DNA from: Sulfolobus islandicus Y.N.15.51
Lineage (GTDB): Archaea; Thermoproteota; Thermoprotei_A; Sulfolobales; Sulfolobaceae
Assembly (NCBI RefSeq): GCF_000022485.1
Contig: NC_012623.1
Span: 2,444,501-2,508,500, forward strand
DNA: 64,000 nt
Direction: 5' to 3'
Shown here piece after piece: positions 1 through 9,024 of this stretch. The position numbers and the translations under genes were made by a program. The notes under the pieces are model-generated. The model searched no databases and was not told where the DNA came from. It was given only the letters and a program-made list of their open reading frames with translations. Each line of letters begins with the position of its first letter. Within the stretch, counting starts at the first letter, position 1.

Positions 1-1
1 T

Positions 2-256
2 ATTTTTAATGATTATTTCTGGGGTAAAGTTCATGTTAGGAATGAAGGAGATATTTACGTTCTTGTAATCTCAAAGGACGTATTCAATTGGAAAGATAGA
101 ATAAAGGATTTGAAACTCAGTGGCGAGGTTGTGGATGCCGCTGGGGGTTTAATGTGGATCCAAGAGTTTGACATCCAAGGGTTAAAAAGAGATTTCGCGT
201 CCTTAAAGACTTTCATAGAAAATATAAGAAAGCAGAAACAACAGAAAACTTCATAA
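2..256 (+). CDS. C-terminal part of an unknown protein (5' end outside window)
   Basis: An open frame runs from the window edge to a TAA at 254-256, giving 84 residues. It includes two tryptophan-containing segments (YFWGK near the start, LMWIQEFD in the middle) and ends in a basic, glutamine-rich tail (KQKQQKTS). I do not recognise the family. Codon use resembles the neighbouring genes and the frame is uninterrupted, so it is probably a genuine gene end. A TATA-like stretch and a possible small RNA follow directly. Confidence 0.55.
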   Translation: MFNDYFWGKVHVRNEGDIYVLVISKDVFNWKDRIKDLKLSGEVVDAAGGLMWIQEFDIQGLKRDFASLKTFIENIRKQKQQKTS

Positions 257-279
257 TGTTTTTATTATATATTTAACAT

Positions 280-342
280 GGCCATACTCAGCAGACGCCC
301 ACGTGTCCCGTGGGGGGAGTGAAGTTGAGGCCTCCTCTTTTT
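280..342 (+). ncRNA. Candidate small structured RNA between convergent genes
   Basis: This GC-rich patch lies in an AT-rich 84-bp gap. GGCC at 280-283 can pair with GGCC at 329-332, ACTC 286-289 with GAGT 317-320, and CCCACG 298-303 with CGTGGG 309-314 around a 5-nt loop. It ends in a T run at 338-342. A TATA-like stretch lies at 261-275; standard spacing would start transcription near 290, which covers the central hairpin but not the outer stem. The strand is a guess. It could instead be a terminator shared by the two converging genes. Confidence 0.3.
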
Positions 343-1699
343 AACTTTCTACCACTTTCAATAGGTCTTCGTGATCTAGTTTGTACGTTATTAAGTACTC
401 ATCAGACACTCTTCTAAGATCGGCATTATCTCCCCTAATCATTACACTTATCAATTGAGAATTGGCCTCTTTTAATGATCTTCTCACAGTAGTTTCTGCA
501 ATTTTATCTTCTCCATCTGTTAATAATATTATTTCACTAACTCCCTTAACGTGGCCTTCCTTTATATCTTCACAAGCAGATATGATTGATCTGCTTATAT
601 CTGTACCGCCTCCTCCTCTTATTTTCCCTATGTACTCAACCATTTTTATGATGTCTTTACTCTTAGCGTTCTTTTGAACTTTTATCAACGGATATGGAAT
701 GTTATCAAAGAATCTAAGGTAGAAATCTCTATTTTCTCTTTTCGCCCTACTATACAATGCTAACGCTACAGCTTTGGCCCATAATATTTTCTCTCCATCC
801 ATACTTCCCGATTTATCAAGTAACAGATATATAGGACCTAACGTTTCTCTAATCTGTTTTTGATATAATAACAACTGACCTTCTGCTAATTTCAAGTAAA
901 AGAGCATATCTGGTAAGGCTAATTCGGAATAGAGTATTCTCTCAATATCACTTCCCTCTTCATATCCGTAAAGTTCACCTTTCGAGAATCTAGTTGTCCT
1001 CCTCTTAGTAATACTACCTAATTTTGGAATGCCGCTTAAAAACTCTAAGATCTTCTTAATTTCAGTATTCCTTGCAAGTCTTAACACTTCATGAATTTCT
1101 CCTTCAAATGTTAAAACACTCCCAGTGCCTGCCCCATTCCCTCCAACGATTTTTTGCATATTTCTAACTGAATTGGCATCTTCTATGGCCTTAGACATTG
1201 CCTTCTCATGAGCTTGTCTAAGGACTTTTTCCATGGACTGTTGGTTTGTGTTCTTTTGTTCTTTCCCTTCTTTCGAAGAGCTACCTTTCATTAAACCGTT
1301 TAGTATTTCTTCAGCTGCTTCCCTCTCCTCCATAGACTGAGAAGTTTTCTTTATTCTTTCTAACTCCTCAATCAGATTTTGGACGTAACTTACGGTTAAG
1401 GCTAAGCTTACGGCAGAGTTCACAATTGAGTATTCCCTATTTTTTAGAACCACGTCAGAAGATAGGGTAGAATTCACTAAAGAATACGCTATTTCTTTAT
1501 TCTTTTCTATTTCGCTTTTTCCTTTAGTTATTGGTAATGGTAAATAGTGTACATAATAAGTATCGACTAAAAACGTTTCATTTAGTTGGACATCTCTTCC
1601 TAGTAATTTTTTCAAAGTATAGGAGATTCTCTCTCCTCTATATTTAACTAGAGGATCCTTATAATCTATTCCTCTTAATACACCTTCCTCTTCACTCAT
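341..1699 (-). CDS. VWA (von Willebrand factor A) domain protein, CoxE-like, MoxR partner
   Basis: A 452-residue protein with a C-terminal VWA domain carrying a complete MIDAS metal site: D295-x-S297-x-S299 (DKSGSMDG), T366 in GGGGTD and D395 in LLTDGED. The N-terminal half is helical and charged without a recognised domain. Its ATG overlaps the stop of the upstream MoxR ATPase gene by 4 bp (ATGA), so the two are co-translated. MoxR/VWA pairs act as chaperone-like machines that help insert metals or assemble complexes; the client here is unknown. No signal peptide or membrane segment is visible, so it is probably cytoplasmic. Confidence 0.85.
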   Translation of the reverse strand: MSEEEGVLRGIDYKDPLVKYRGERISYTLKKLLGRDVQLNETFLVDTYYVHYLPLPITKGKSEIEKNKEIAYSLVNSTLSSDVVLKNREYSIVNSAVSLALTVSYVQNLIEELERIKKTSQSMEEREAAEEILNGLMKGSSSKEGKEQKNTNQQSMEKVLRQAHEKAMSKAIEDANSVRNMQKIVGGNGAGTGSVLTFEGEIHEVLRLARNTEIKKILEFLSGIPKLGSITKRRTTRFSKGELYGYEEGSDIERILYSELALPDMLFYLKLAEGQLLLYQKQIRETLGPIYLLLDKSGSMDGEKILWAKAVALALYSRAKRENRDFYLRFFDNIPYPLIKVQKNAKSKDIIKMVEYIGKIRGGGGTDISRSIISACEDIKEGHVKGVSEIILLTDGEDKIAETTVRRSLKEANSQLISVMIRGDNADLRRVSDEYLITYKLDHEDLLKVVES

Positions 1700-2844
1700 G
1701 GATAAATCCCTAATTTTCTAGCCACTTTTTCTATTAATTTGTCTATTTCACTTAAAACCTCTTTGGAAAACTCTTCGACTTTTTCGTCACCACTTTCTTT
1801 GCCTAAAGCTACTATCCTGTCCCTAGTTGCCCTTAGACTTCTAATTAATTCAATTAATCTTGGATCGGACTCATTTGCTGCTTCAACGTATTTTGCTGCT
1901 TCCTTAATATTATTATATATCTCATTCAATTCCTTCATGTATTTAATTGGTGTCTTTAACTCTTCAGATAATAATGCAGCTACTTTTTCAAAGTCATCTA
2001 TCTCCCTCGGAGCTATATATTTTAAAACTATTAGATCTTCTTCAGTAGCCTTCAGTCTACTATTTAATATTGCATGTGCAGAAACCACTTTTAGAACTTT
2101 ACCTTTTCTTCTATCTGGTAAGTGGATCCCTTTTTCCTCTAGCATTGCATATAGTTTTAATAATTTGTTTTTAACTCCAGACAGATCAACCTGGGATAAA
2201 TATGAGTATAGTTTATCTAGATGCTCTATATTCATTATAGGCTCTTTAACCGCCCATCTATTAGTAAATTCTATTTCCCATGTTGCATCTAATAACTGTT
2301 TCCATAATTCCTCTCCCACAGGTCTAGCATAATGTCTTAAGAGTAGTCTATCGTAAAGTGCCTCCAATTCTGGTTCATCTGGTACTCTATTGCTTGCTGA
2401 TATTAGAGTCCTTAGGGGTACTTTTATCACGTTGTAACCATCATAGATTACTCTTTCGTTTAACAACGATAATAAAGCGTTAAGTATTGCAGAGTTCGCA
2501 TTAAATATTTCATCTAGAAATGCTATTTGGCTCTCAGGTAATCGATCTTTTGTAATTCTCTTATATTGTCCTTCTTTTAAAGCATTTATATCAAGCGCTC
2601 CAAATAATTCTGCAGGCTCTGTATATTTCGTTAATAAATACATGAAGAATTTAGCATTCAACAATTCTGCAGCTCTTCTTGCTAGCGCTGACTTCGCAGT
2701 ACCCGGCTCACCTATTAGTATTACATGCTCTTTACTAAGTAAAGCTAATGTAATCACTTTTGCCTCTTCTTCTCTTCCTATAAATGGTGCCATTAAAGAC
2801 TCCATGAATTTCTTGGGTAACTCAAGTAATGTCTTTTCACTCAA
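1696..2844 (-). CDS. MoxR-family AAA+ ATPase
   Basis: A 382-residue AAA+ protein. The Walker A motif GEPGTAKS is at about residues 45-52 and Walker B (IAFLDEIF) at about 107-114, followed by the [10 protein letters not shown] segment typical of MoxR. The C-terminal quarter is a helical lid with charged coiled stretches. The start is a TTG; the only nearby ATG upstream runs straight into a stop. It overlaps the VWA gene by 4 bp, the classic MoxR-VWA operon. It probably remodels or activates a protein complex using ATP; no client gene is adjacent. Confidence 0.88.
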   Translation of the reverse strand: MSEKTLLELPKKFMESLMAPFIGREEEAKVITLALLSKEHVILIGEPGTAKSALARRAAELLNAKFFMYLLTKYTEPAELFGALDINALKEGQYKRITKDRLPESQIAFLDEIFNANSAILNALLSLLNERVIYDGYNVIKVPLRTLISASNRVPDEPELEALYDRLLLRHYARPVGEELWKQLLDATWEIEFTNRWAVKEPIMNIEHLDKLYSYLSQVDLSGVKNKLLKLYAMLEEKGIHLPDRRKGKVLKVVSAHAILNSRLKATEEDLIVLKYIAPREIDDFEKVAALLSEELKTPIKYMKELNEIYNNIKEAAKYVEAANESDPRLIELIRSLRATRDRIVALGKESGDEKVEEFSKEVLSEIDKLIEKVARKLGIYP

Positions 2845-3021
2845 TTTTATCCCATTCTTTACTTCTCAATTTTAGCTTATAAACAAAAATTAAGAACGAC
2901 TTCTTATGAAGAAGAGAACTTTGATCCTTTAGTATAGGAAGTAAGATCTAATACGTTAGCTTTGATATTGCCCTTACATCTCATGAAATTTATACTACTA
3001 ATTTAAGAAATATTGGAAATT

Positions 3022-3047
3022 TTTCTTATATCAAAATATATAAGAAA
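3022..3047. repeat. 10-bp perfect inverted repeat, 6-nt spacer
   Basis: TTTCTTATAT at 3022-3031 is the exact reverse complement of ATATAAGAAA at 3038-3047. It lies about 37 nt beyond the stop of the small minus-strand frame, so it could be a weak terminator hairpin. Its AT-only sequence also fits a regulator operator. Neither role is proven. Confidence 0.35.
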
Positions 3048-3083
3048 TAATGCATGAAGATGAAAAAATGATTCTTGTTTTAG

Positions 3084-3188
3084 CTATGGCCACTCGTCAT
3101 AACCCTTCTGTAGTGATTTGTCTAATATATTATCTAAAAATCTTTGGTTTATAGATGCTAACTCACTTGACTCTTCTTGATCCTTCAT
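3084..3188 (-). CDS. Possible 34-residue protein of unknown function
   Basis: ATG at 3186-3188 opens a frame ending in TAG at 3084-3086. The product is acidic at the N-terminus (MKDQEESSE), has an amphipathic middle with ILDKSLQKGYDE, and ends in WP. The composition looks protein-like rather than a random AT-rich translation, and no larger gene covers the region. There is no strong ribosome binding site and the length is marginal, so comparison of close genomes is needed to accept it. Confidence 0.3.
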   Translation of the reverse strand: MKDQEESSELASINQRFLDNILDKSLQKGYDEWP

Positions 3189-3226
3189 CTTCAATTCTTT
3201 TTAACATCCTTTCATTAGCACATAGA

Positions 3227-3235
3227 TTTATAAAT
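3227..3235 (+). promoter_or_regulatory. TATA box of ssb
   Basis: TTTATAAAT at 3227-3235 predicts transcription from about 3257, giving a leader of roughly 20 nt before the SSB ATG at 3280. There is no clear Shine-Dalgarno sequence in that leader. Confidence 0.5.
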
Positions 3236-3279
3236 GGATAAAATGATAGTAGAAATAACAAATCTGTGAGTCGAGTCGA

Positions 3280-3726
3280 ATGGGAGAAAAAGTAGGTAAC
3301 CTAAAACCAAATATGGAAAGCGTAGATGTAACCGTAAGAGTTTTGGAAGCAAGTGAAGCAAGGCAAATACAGACAAAGAATGGTGTTAGGACTATAAGTG
3401 ATGCTATTGTTGGAGATGAAACAGGCAGAGTAAAGTTAACATTATGGGGAAAACATGCTGGTAGTATAAAAGAAGGTCAAGTAGTAAAAATAGAAAATGC
3501 TTGGACTACTGCTTTTAAGGGTCAAGTACAGTTAAATGCTGGGAGTAAAACTAAGATAGCTGAAGCTTCAGAAGATGGATTTCCAGATTCATCTCAAATA
3601 CCAGAAAACACGCCAACAGCTCCTCAGCAAATGCGTGGAGGAGGAAGGGGATTTCGCGGTGGTGGAAGAAGATATGGAAGAAGAGGCGGAAGAAGACAAG
3701 AAAACGAGGAAGGTGAAGAAGAGTGA
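3280..3726 (+). CDS. ssb: Single-stranded DNA-binding protein (crenarchaeal SSB)
   Basis: A 148-residue protein with one N-terminal OB fold (about residues 1-115), a glycine/arginine-rich linker ([12 protein letters not shown]) and an acidic tail (ENEEGEEE). This is the layout of the simple crenarchaeal SSB, which binds single-stranded DNA and recruits partners through its tail. It closely matches the S. solfataricus SSB as I remember it, with a few substitutions near residues 2, 16 and 41. The next gene overlaps its stop by 4 bp, suggesting a two-gene transcript. Confidence 0.95.
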   Translation: MGEKVGNLKPNMESVDVTVRVLEASEARQIQTKNGVRTISDAIVGDETGRVKLTLWGKHAGSIKEGQVVKIENAWTTAFKGQVQLNAGSKTKIAEASEDGFPDSSQIPENTPTAPQQMRGGGRGFRGGGRRYGRRGGRRQENEEGEEE

Positions 3727-4004
3727 ATTTTGAAGATGTAAAAGACAAAAAACCAAAGAAAATAGGAGAATTAATCGATAGAAGCGAAGAGAATGAAAAT
3801 TATATAGTAAAAGTAGCTGAAGATAAAGTATATGAGCTTGCTCCAATAGCTTATTATATTTGGACTATGTGTGATGGTAATAGAAGCGTGGATGAGATAG
3901 TTAATGAATTAAGTAAAGAGGCAAATTTAGATATATCGCAAGTTCGTGATCCCGTAGTAATGGTATTAGACGAGTTAGAAAAGGCGTCTCTCATAGCTTT
4001 TTAA
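3723..4004 (+). CDS. PqqD-like small protein
   Basis: A 93-residue protein starting with GTG that overlaps the SSB stop (GTGA). It has the PqqD-type pattern: a short beta segment, then [15 protein letters not shown] with the typical hydrophobic/aromatic run, and a helix like EIVNELSKE. PqqD-like domains are winged-helix peptide carriers for radical SAM enzymes, but stand-alone copies also occur in archaea with unknown roles. No radical SAM peptide-modifying gene is adjacent, so the function in this operon is open. Confidence 0.7.
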   Translation: MNFEDVKDKKPKKIGELIDRSEENENYIVKVAEDKVYELAPIAYYIWTMCDGNRSVDEIVNELSKEANLDISQVRDPVVMVLDELEKASLIAF

Positions 4005-4028
4005 TCGTATAAGATATTGTTTTTTTAT

Positions 4029-5669
4029 ATGAGAGTGTTTGTTGGGGACGAATCATTATATTCAATAGATGAGGCAATAAAAGTCTACTTATCATCATTA
4101 AATTTCACTCCTAAAATTGTAAAAGTAGAAGTAAAGGACTCTTTCGGTTACGTATCTGCAGAAGACCTTATGTCGCCTATTGATTATCCTCCATTTTCAA
4201 GATCAAACGTAGATGGTTACGCCCTAAAATCTTCATGCACGCCTGGAGAGCTAAAAGTAATAGATAGAATAGGAATTGGAGAGTTTAAAGAAATTCACAT
4301 AAAAGAATGTGTGGCAGTTGAAGTAGATACTGGTGCAATGATTCCAATGGGTGCAGATGCTGTAATAAAAGTTGAAAATGTCAAAGTAATCAATGGTAAT
4401 TCCATAAAAATAGACAAAAAGATTAACTTTGGCCAAAATATTGGGTGGATAGGGAGTGATATTCCTAAAAACTCAATTATATTGAGAAAAGGCGAAGTAA
4501 TTTCTCATGAAAAGATTGGTTTGCTAGCCTCATTAGGGATAAGTAGTGTAAAAGTTTATGAAAAGTTAAAGATATATTTAATTGCGACGGGAGATGAGCT
4601 AGTTGAACCTGGTAACTCCTTGTCTCCAGGTAAAATTTACGAGTCTAATCTACACTACTTATATTCTAAGCTCAAAGAAAATTACAAAATAGTCGGTCTT
4701 TCATTACTTAGCGATGATATAAGGAGTATCAAGAATGAGATAAAGAGGGCTATCTCAGTTACTGATGTTTTGATACTGACTGGCGGTACTAGCGCTGGGG
4801 AAAAAGATTTCGTTCATAGAGCTGTAAGAGAGTTAGGCAATATAATAGTTCATGGTATAAAGATTAAACCTGGAAAGCCTACCATTTTAGGAATCGTAGA
4901 TGGTAAGCCAGTAATTGGATTACCTGGGAATATAGTATCTTCAATGGTTGTATTGAATATGGTTATTTTGGAAATTCTGAAAAGTCTTTATCCTTCTCGT
5001 AAAGAAATACTTGGATTAGGTAAAATTAAAGCTAGATTAGTACTACGCGTTAAAGCTGATGAACATAGAAATACTCTGATTCCAGTTTATTTATTTAGGA
5101 GTATTGATAATTCCTATTATGCTCTTCCAGTAAAGTTCGATAGCTATATGGTAGGTACTTTTTCCTTAACTGAGGGTTATATAATGCTTGGGCCTAACGA
5201 AGAAATTGAAGAAGGTAAGGAAGTCGAGGTTGATGTGAAGAAGTTTGATGATTCGATATCTATTATAGGAGAGGAGGATAAGAGAATCCTTAATTTAGAT
5301 ACAAAAAATGTGTTGCTTGGTTCCTTACCCGCAAGTAAAGCTATTGAATATAAATTTGGGGACGTTGCAGTTATTAGTTCATTATTTACTGAACCCATAG
5401 AGAATTATGATAAAGTACTCTGTAGACAAATTCTAGTTAATGGTGAGGGAGAGGAAATAGGCTATGATGATTGGATTGGGATGTCTAAAATTGTTAAGAA
5501 CCCGGTAGTGAAGCTAAAATCTCCTTCTACAATTTACTCGTTAGTAGGTAAGGCAAGGGTTTATGCTCCAGAAGGTTATATAGTAGGTGATAAGGTAACT
5601 GAGGAATGTCTATACATGATAGGAATTAGTGAGAGGGGTAAGAGGTATCTAAGTGCAATAAAAGTATAG
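4029..5669 (+). CDS. moeA: Molybdopterin molybdenumtransferase MoeA with C-terminal extension
   Basis: About 546 residues. MoeA inserts molybdenum or tungsten into molybdopterin. Visible hallmarks are PPFSRSNVDGYAL (about 54-66), the MPT-binding core with TGGTSAGEKDF (about 251-261) and KPGKPTILG with GLPGN (about 280-301). MoeA usually ends near residue 400; here about 140 further residues follow that match no domain I recognise (not an obvious PBP-like domain). I prefer the ATG at 4029 over a TTG 12 nt upstream, because an AT-rich TATA-like stretch near 3999-4008 fits a leaderless start there. Downstream lies a 339-bp gap. Confidence 0.88.
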   Translation: MRVFVGDESLYSIDEAIKVYLSSLNFTPKIVKVEVKDSFGYVSAEDLMSPIDYPPFSRSNVDGYALKSSCTPGELKVIDRIGIGEFKEIHIKECVAVEVDTGAMIPMGADAVIKVENVKVINGNSIKIDKKINFGQNIGWIGSDIPKNSIILRKGEVISHEKIGLLASLGISSVKVYEKLKIYLIATGDELVEPGNSLSPGKIYESNLHYLYSKLKENYKIVGLSLLSDDIRSIKNEIKRAISVTDVLILTGGTSAGEKDFVHRAVRELGNIIVHGIKIKPGKPTILGIVDGKPVIGLPGNIVSSMVVLNMVILEILKSLYPSRKEILGLGKIKARLVLRVKADEHRNTLIPVYLFRSIDNSYYALPVKFDSYMVGTFSLTEGYIMLGPNEEIEEGKEVEVDVKKFDDSISIIGEEDKRILNLDTKNVLLGSLPASKAIEYKFGDVAVISSLFTEPIENYDKVLCRQILVNGEGEEIGYDDWIGMSKIVKNPVVKLKSPSTIYSLVGKARVYAPEGYIVGDKVTEECLYMIGISERGKRYLSAIKV

Positions 5670-6008
5670 TACTTAACTAATAAATAGTGTGAGAATACTG
5701 GACGTGAAATAATTGGAGTAATACTCTAAACTACTTAAAGATTTAACATATAATGTGTTCTTGATCTGAGTAAATCGAATGCAATCCATAAACTAATAAT
5801 GAATGATGTAAGAGAAATTCATCCTTTTTTGGTAGAGGATAAGTTAGAATGTAAAGTTATCGCTTTAGGACGAGAACAATATCAAAAGAATAATAAGATG
5901 TGCGAGATCTTATTAGATAGTATAATTTGTTTTATATCGTCAAAATCTATCTTATGTAGCCTCTTACAAGATAATAAGAAATTTATAAGTATTATTATTA
6001 TTTAGGTT
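5670..6008. other. 339-bp intergenic region upstream of homoserine kinase
   Basis: No convincing gene is seen. A TATA box TTTATAAGT at 5982-5990 is centred about 24 nt upstream of the GTG at 6009, which supports a leaderless start of the kinase gene. A 68-codon frame at 5799-6005 runs through this promoter and was rejected. Confidence 0.5.
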
Positions 6009-6944
6009 GTGGAGTGTAAAAGAGCTAGGGCATATTCGAGTTCAGCTAATTTAGGTTCCGGCTTTGATATATTATCAATGGCGCATACTGCGTTTTTTGA
6101 CACTGTCGAAATATGCGTTGAGACTAAGAATTCAGAAAATATTGTGATCGAAAGTAATTCAAAAATTCCGCTTGAACCAAATAGGAACTCGGCTACTTAT
6201 CCATTAGTTAGGATTATGGAAGAAAGAGGGATAAAGGCTAGTCTTAGAGTTAAAGTGATAAAGGGTATTCCGGAGGGTTTGGGATTAGGGAGTAGCGGAG
6301 CGTCGGCAACTGCAGCTGTTATGGCGTTTAGTAGTTTATTTAATCTAAACTTATCTAAGGAGGACCTAGTTAGGTATGCGATGTACGGGGAGATCGCTTC
6401 TTCTGGGTCTCCTCATCCAGATAATGTCGCCGCTAGTGTTTTTGGCGGAGTTGTCTCCGTAGTTTCCGTTAATCCGGTTAAGGTTGTTGAAATTCCTTTA
6501 AATTACTCATTTAATATTTTGCTTTTCGTCCCATTAAATATACATATTGAAGAGAAAACTAAGAAGGCCAGAGAAATGGTACCTAAAACAGTTAAACTTT
6601 CTGATTATATAAATAATTCAAGATATATCTCCTCTTTGCTAATTGGCTTCGTTAAAGGAGAGAGGGATCTGATAAGATTAGGCTTAAATGACGAAATTGT
6701 GGAGAAAGCTCGACTTCCCTTATTCCCATACTATCCTAAAATTAAAGAAATCGCGATAAAATACGACGCAGTAGGATCTTGTGTAAGCGGCGCGGGTCCT
6801 TCAATCTTAGTTTTAACCGATAAAATGACCGATGAAAATAAAATTGCAGAAGAGGGTACTAAAACTTGTAATGAATTTAATGTTGAATGTGAAGTTATCA
6901 AAGCCAAAATTGCTGGAGGTGTAGAGGTTGAAAGACGCAACTAG
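6009..6944 (+). CDS. thrB: Homoserine kinase (GHMP kinase family)
   Basis: A 311-residue GHMP kinase. The N-terminal SSANLGSGFDIL and the ATP-binding loop EGLGLGSSGASATA (about 89-102) identify homoserine kinase, which makes O-phosphohomoserine for threonine synthesis. The GASPHPDN-like segment (SGSPHPDNVAAS) and the SCVSGAGPS loop near the C-terminus also fit. The GTG start is supported by the TATA box spacing. The next gene overlaps its end by 17 bp, so kinase and PLP enzyme are made from one message. Confidence 0.9.
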   Translation: MECKRARAYSSSANLGSGFDILSMAHTAFFDTVEICVETKNSENIVIESNSKIPLEPNRNSATYPLVRIMEERGIKASLRVKVIKGIPEGLGLGSSGASATAAVMAFSSLFNLNLSKEDLVRYAMYGEIASSGSPHPDNVAASVFGGVVSVVSVNPVKVVEIPLNYSFNILLFVPLNIHIEEKTKKAREMVPKTVKLSDYINNSRYISSLLIGFVKGERDLIRLGLNDEIVEKARLPLFPYYPKIKEIAIKYDAVGSCVSGAGPSILVLTDKMTDENKIAEEGTKTCNEFNVECEVIKAKIAGGVEVERRN

Positions 6945-8058
6945 AACAGTAAGGGAAGATATGGATGAAGCGACTGGTGCTATTACTACTCCAATATATC
7001 AGACAACTGCCTATCATTATCCTGAAGGAGAGAAATACAGATATTCTAGGGAGGCAAATCCCACTGTTCTAGAACTCACTAAGAAAATCGTAGAACTTGA
7101 GAACGCTGAGATGGGTGTTGCGTTTTCTTCGGGGATGGGTGCTATATCCACATCTGCCTTAGCATTATTAAAACCTGGCAATAGTGTTTTGGTTCATCGT
7201 GATATGTTTGGTAGGTCTTATCGTTTCTTTACTGATTATCTTAAAAACTGGGGTGTTAATGTAGACGCATCAAACCCTGGTAGTGATAATATTATAGAGA
7301 AAGCGAAGTCTAAGAGGTACGATGTAATATTTGTAGAGAATATTACGAACCCATTATTAAGGGTTGTGGATATTACTGAATTATCCAAGGTAGCAAAAGA
7401 AAGAGGAAGTATATTAATTGTGGATGCGACTTTTTCCACTCCAATAAATCAAAAGCCGCTGGAGTTAGGTGCTGATATAGTGGTTCATAGCGCATCGAAG
7501 TTTTTGGCTGGACATAATGATGTAATAGCAGGATTAGCTGCTGGTTATGGTAAGTACTTAAATGTTATAGATCAAATGAGGAGAACATTAGGTACTTCCT
7601 TAGATGCCCATGCGGCATATCTGACTTTGAGGGGTATTAAGACTCTTAAAATAAGGATGGATGTTATTAATAGGAATGCGGAGCAAATAGCTGAATTTTT
7701 AGAAGGACATCCTAAAGTTGTAAAAGTGTATTACCCTGGTCTTAAGTCCCACGTAGATTATGAAATAGCTAGAAAGGTCCTCAAGGGATTTGGAGGTGTT
7801 TTAAGTTTTGAAGTAAATGGAGGTCAAGAAAGTGCATTGAAAGTAATGAAATCACTTAAGTTAATAATTCCTGCACAAACGCTTGGTGGAGTGAATTCCG
7901 TTATATCGCACCCAGCTACCATGTCACATAGGACACTGAGTTTAGAAGAGAGGAAGATAGTTGGGATAACAGATAGTCTTCTCAGACTATCTGTTGGAAT
8001 AGAAGATGTAAATGACTTGATAGAGGATTTAGATAGAGCATTATGCACTTTATACTAG
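6928..8058 (+). CDS. Cystathionine gamma-synthase/lyase-type PLP enzyme
   Basis: A 376-residue member of the Cys/Met metabolism PLP family. The PLP lysine is K191 in HSASKFLAGHND, and SSGMGAIS (about 67-74) contacts the phosphate. The family includes cystathionine gamma-synthase, gamma- and beta-lyases and O-acetylhomoserine sulfhydrylase; sequence alone does not separate them here. The TTG start is backed by GGAGGT at 6915-6920, 7 nt upstream. Coupling with homoserine kinase suggests it may use O-phosphohomoserine, as plant cystathionine synthases do; this is an inference. Confidence 0.85.
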   Translation: MKDATRTVREDMDEATGAITTPIYQTTAYHYPEGEKYRYSREANPTVLELTKKIVELENAEMGVAFSSGMGAISTSALALLKPGNSVLVHRDMFGRSYRFFTDYLKNWGVNVDASNPGSDNIIEKAKSKRYDVIFVENITNPLLRVVDITELSKVAKERGSILIVDATFSTPINQKPLELGADIVVHSASKFLAGHNDVIAGLAAGYGKYLNVIDQMRRTLGTSLDAHAAYLTLRGIKTLKIRMDVINRNAEQIAEFLEGHPKVVKVYYPGLKSHVDYEIARKVLKGFGGVLSFEVNGGQESALKVMKSLKLIIPAQTLGGVNSVISHPATMSHRTLSLEERKIVGITDSLLRLSVGIEDVNDLIEDLDRALCTLY

Positions 8059-8369
8059 ATTATTGTTCTTATTTCATGTCTTAATTCTTCCTCTAGCATT
8101 TCTCTTATCTCTCTCCTATGGACTCTACTTAAGTGTAAATAAAGTCCTTTTTTCGTGAAGGGTCCTCTGTTACATAATTTGCAATATAGCAAATTGTTAT
8201 TCTCATAAACTAACCAAAAAGACACTTTATCTATAACATTTAAGGCTAATTTCTTTGAAGAAATTCCAACTAATTTAATTATCTCATCATCTTTGACCAC
8301 CATTTTGCACGCTTTCTTAACACTAGGGTCGATTAATTTTTCCGCGATTATTGTAATTCCGCTGTCCAT
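8055..8369 (-). CDS. Small C2H2 zinc-finger protein of unknown function
   Basis: A 104-residue protein. Residues C63-x2-C66-x12-H79-x4-H84 (CKLCNRGPFTKKGLYLHLSRVH region) form a classical C2H2-type zinc finger, followed by a charged helix. The first 55 residues show no recognised domain. Its start overlaps the upstream helical protein by 22 bp, so the two are probably translated together. A DNA- or RNA-binding role is plausible but not shown. Confidence 0.65.
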   Translation of the reverse strand: MDSGITIIAEKLIDPSVKKACKMVVKDDEIIKLVGISSKKLALNVIDKVSFWLVYENNNLLYCKLCNRGPFTKKGLYLHLSRVHRREIREMLEEELRHEIRTII

Positions 8370-8887
8370 TTTTCATCCCATACTGATGCAATACCTATTG
8401 ATACTGTAGCCAATGCTATTAGTCTATTAGCCCTTTTCTCTGCATTAGTAAAATCAAAGAATTGCCTTATATCATTTATATCTATTCCCAACACCCTAAG
8501 AACTCTTTCCACTCTAACTTCCAACTCTAATATTTCAGTTTCTAATGTACCAATATCTAATTTTCTCTTAACATCTATGATGAAATCTAATATATCTCCT
8601 AATTCATTTTCACTTATTTTATCAAAGATGTTTGTTATTTTCTTTCTAACCTTAGAACCTATCACTTCAGCCATTCCAGGAGAGTAGTCAATTGGTGATA
8701 ATTTAGAAATCCAAAGATCGACGTATTTCATTATGGTATTTCTCACTTCCTCGCTCTCCCCTTCCAATTCGATTACTATAGATGCAGCTGCCAGTATGTG
8801 AGCCAATGCCTCTCCTACTCTTAACTCCTCCTCATAAGTCGTAAACATGTCCATTGATACGTTTTTACTATCAATTTCCGTGCTCAA
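8348..8887 (-). CDS. Conserved helical protein of unknown function
   Basis: A 179-residue, mostly alpha-helical acidic protein. It has a run of heptad-like helices in the middle (LDFIIDVKRKLDIGTLETEILELEVR region) and no catalytic motif. I do not recognise the family beyond its crenarchaeal appearance. It is transcribed away from the DUF1152 gene and overlaps the zinc-finger gene downstream, with which it probably forms an operon. Confidence 0.6.
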   Translation of the reverse strand: MSTEIDSKNVSMDMFTTYEEELRVGEALAHILAAASIVIELEGESEEVRNTIMKYVDLWISKLSPIDYSPGMAEVIGSKVRKKITNIFDKISENELGDILDFIIDVKRKLDIGTLETEILELEVRVERVLRVLGIDINDIRQFFDFTNAEKRANRLIALATVSIGIASVWDEKWTAELQ

Positions 8888-9024
8888 GATATATTCCCTA
8901 TCAATTCTGCTTTGTGGATGAAAATATGAGAGAGAGATCAGATAATACTAAATCGCCGGATGGTATGACGTTGTAGTGATATTATTAGGATAACTTAAAG
9001 TATAAAGTAGGAAAAGGTTTAAAT

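Larger units (their letters stand above)
2845..3279. other. 435-bp intergenic region between moxR and ssb
   Basis: This AT-rich stretch separates the divergent MoxR and SSB genes. It holds a 10-bp perfect inverted repeat (3022-3031 and 3038-3047), a possible 34-codon reading frame on the minus strand (3084-3188) and the SSB TATA box (3227-3235). I see no RNA gene or mobile element. Confidence 0.5.

Noticed and set aside
1739-2332. Long plus-strand frame opposite the MoxR gene
   Set aside because: It is an antisense shadow of a well-supported gene, serine/leucine-rich without motifs.
5799-6005. 68-codon reading frame between moeA and homoserine kinase
   Set aside because: It runs across the TATA box of the kinase gene, ends in a run of isoleucines from AT-rich DNA, and has no motif or ribosome binding site.
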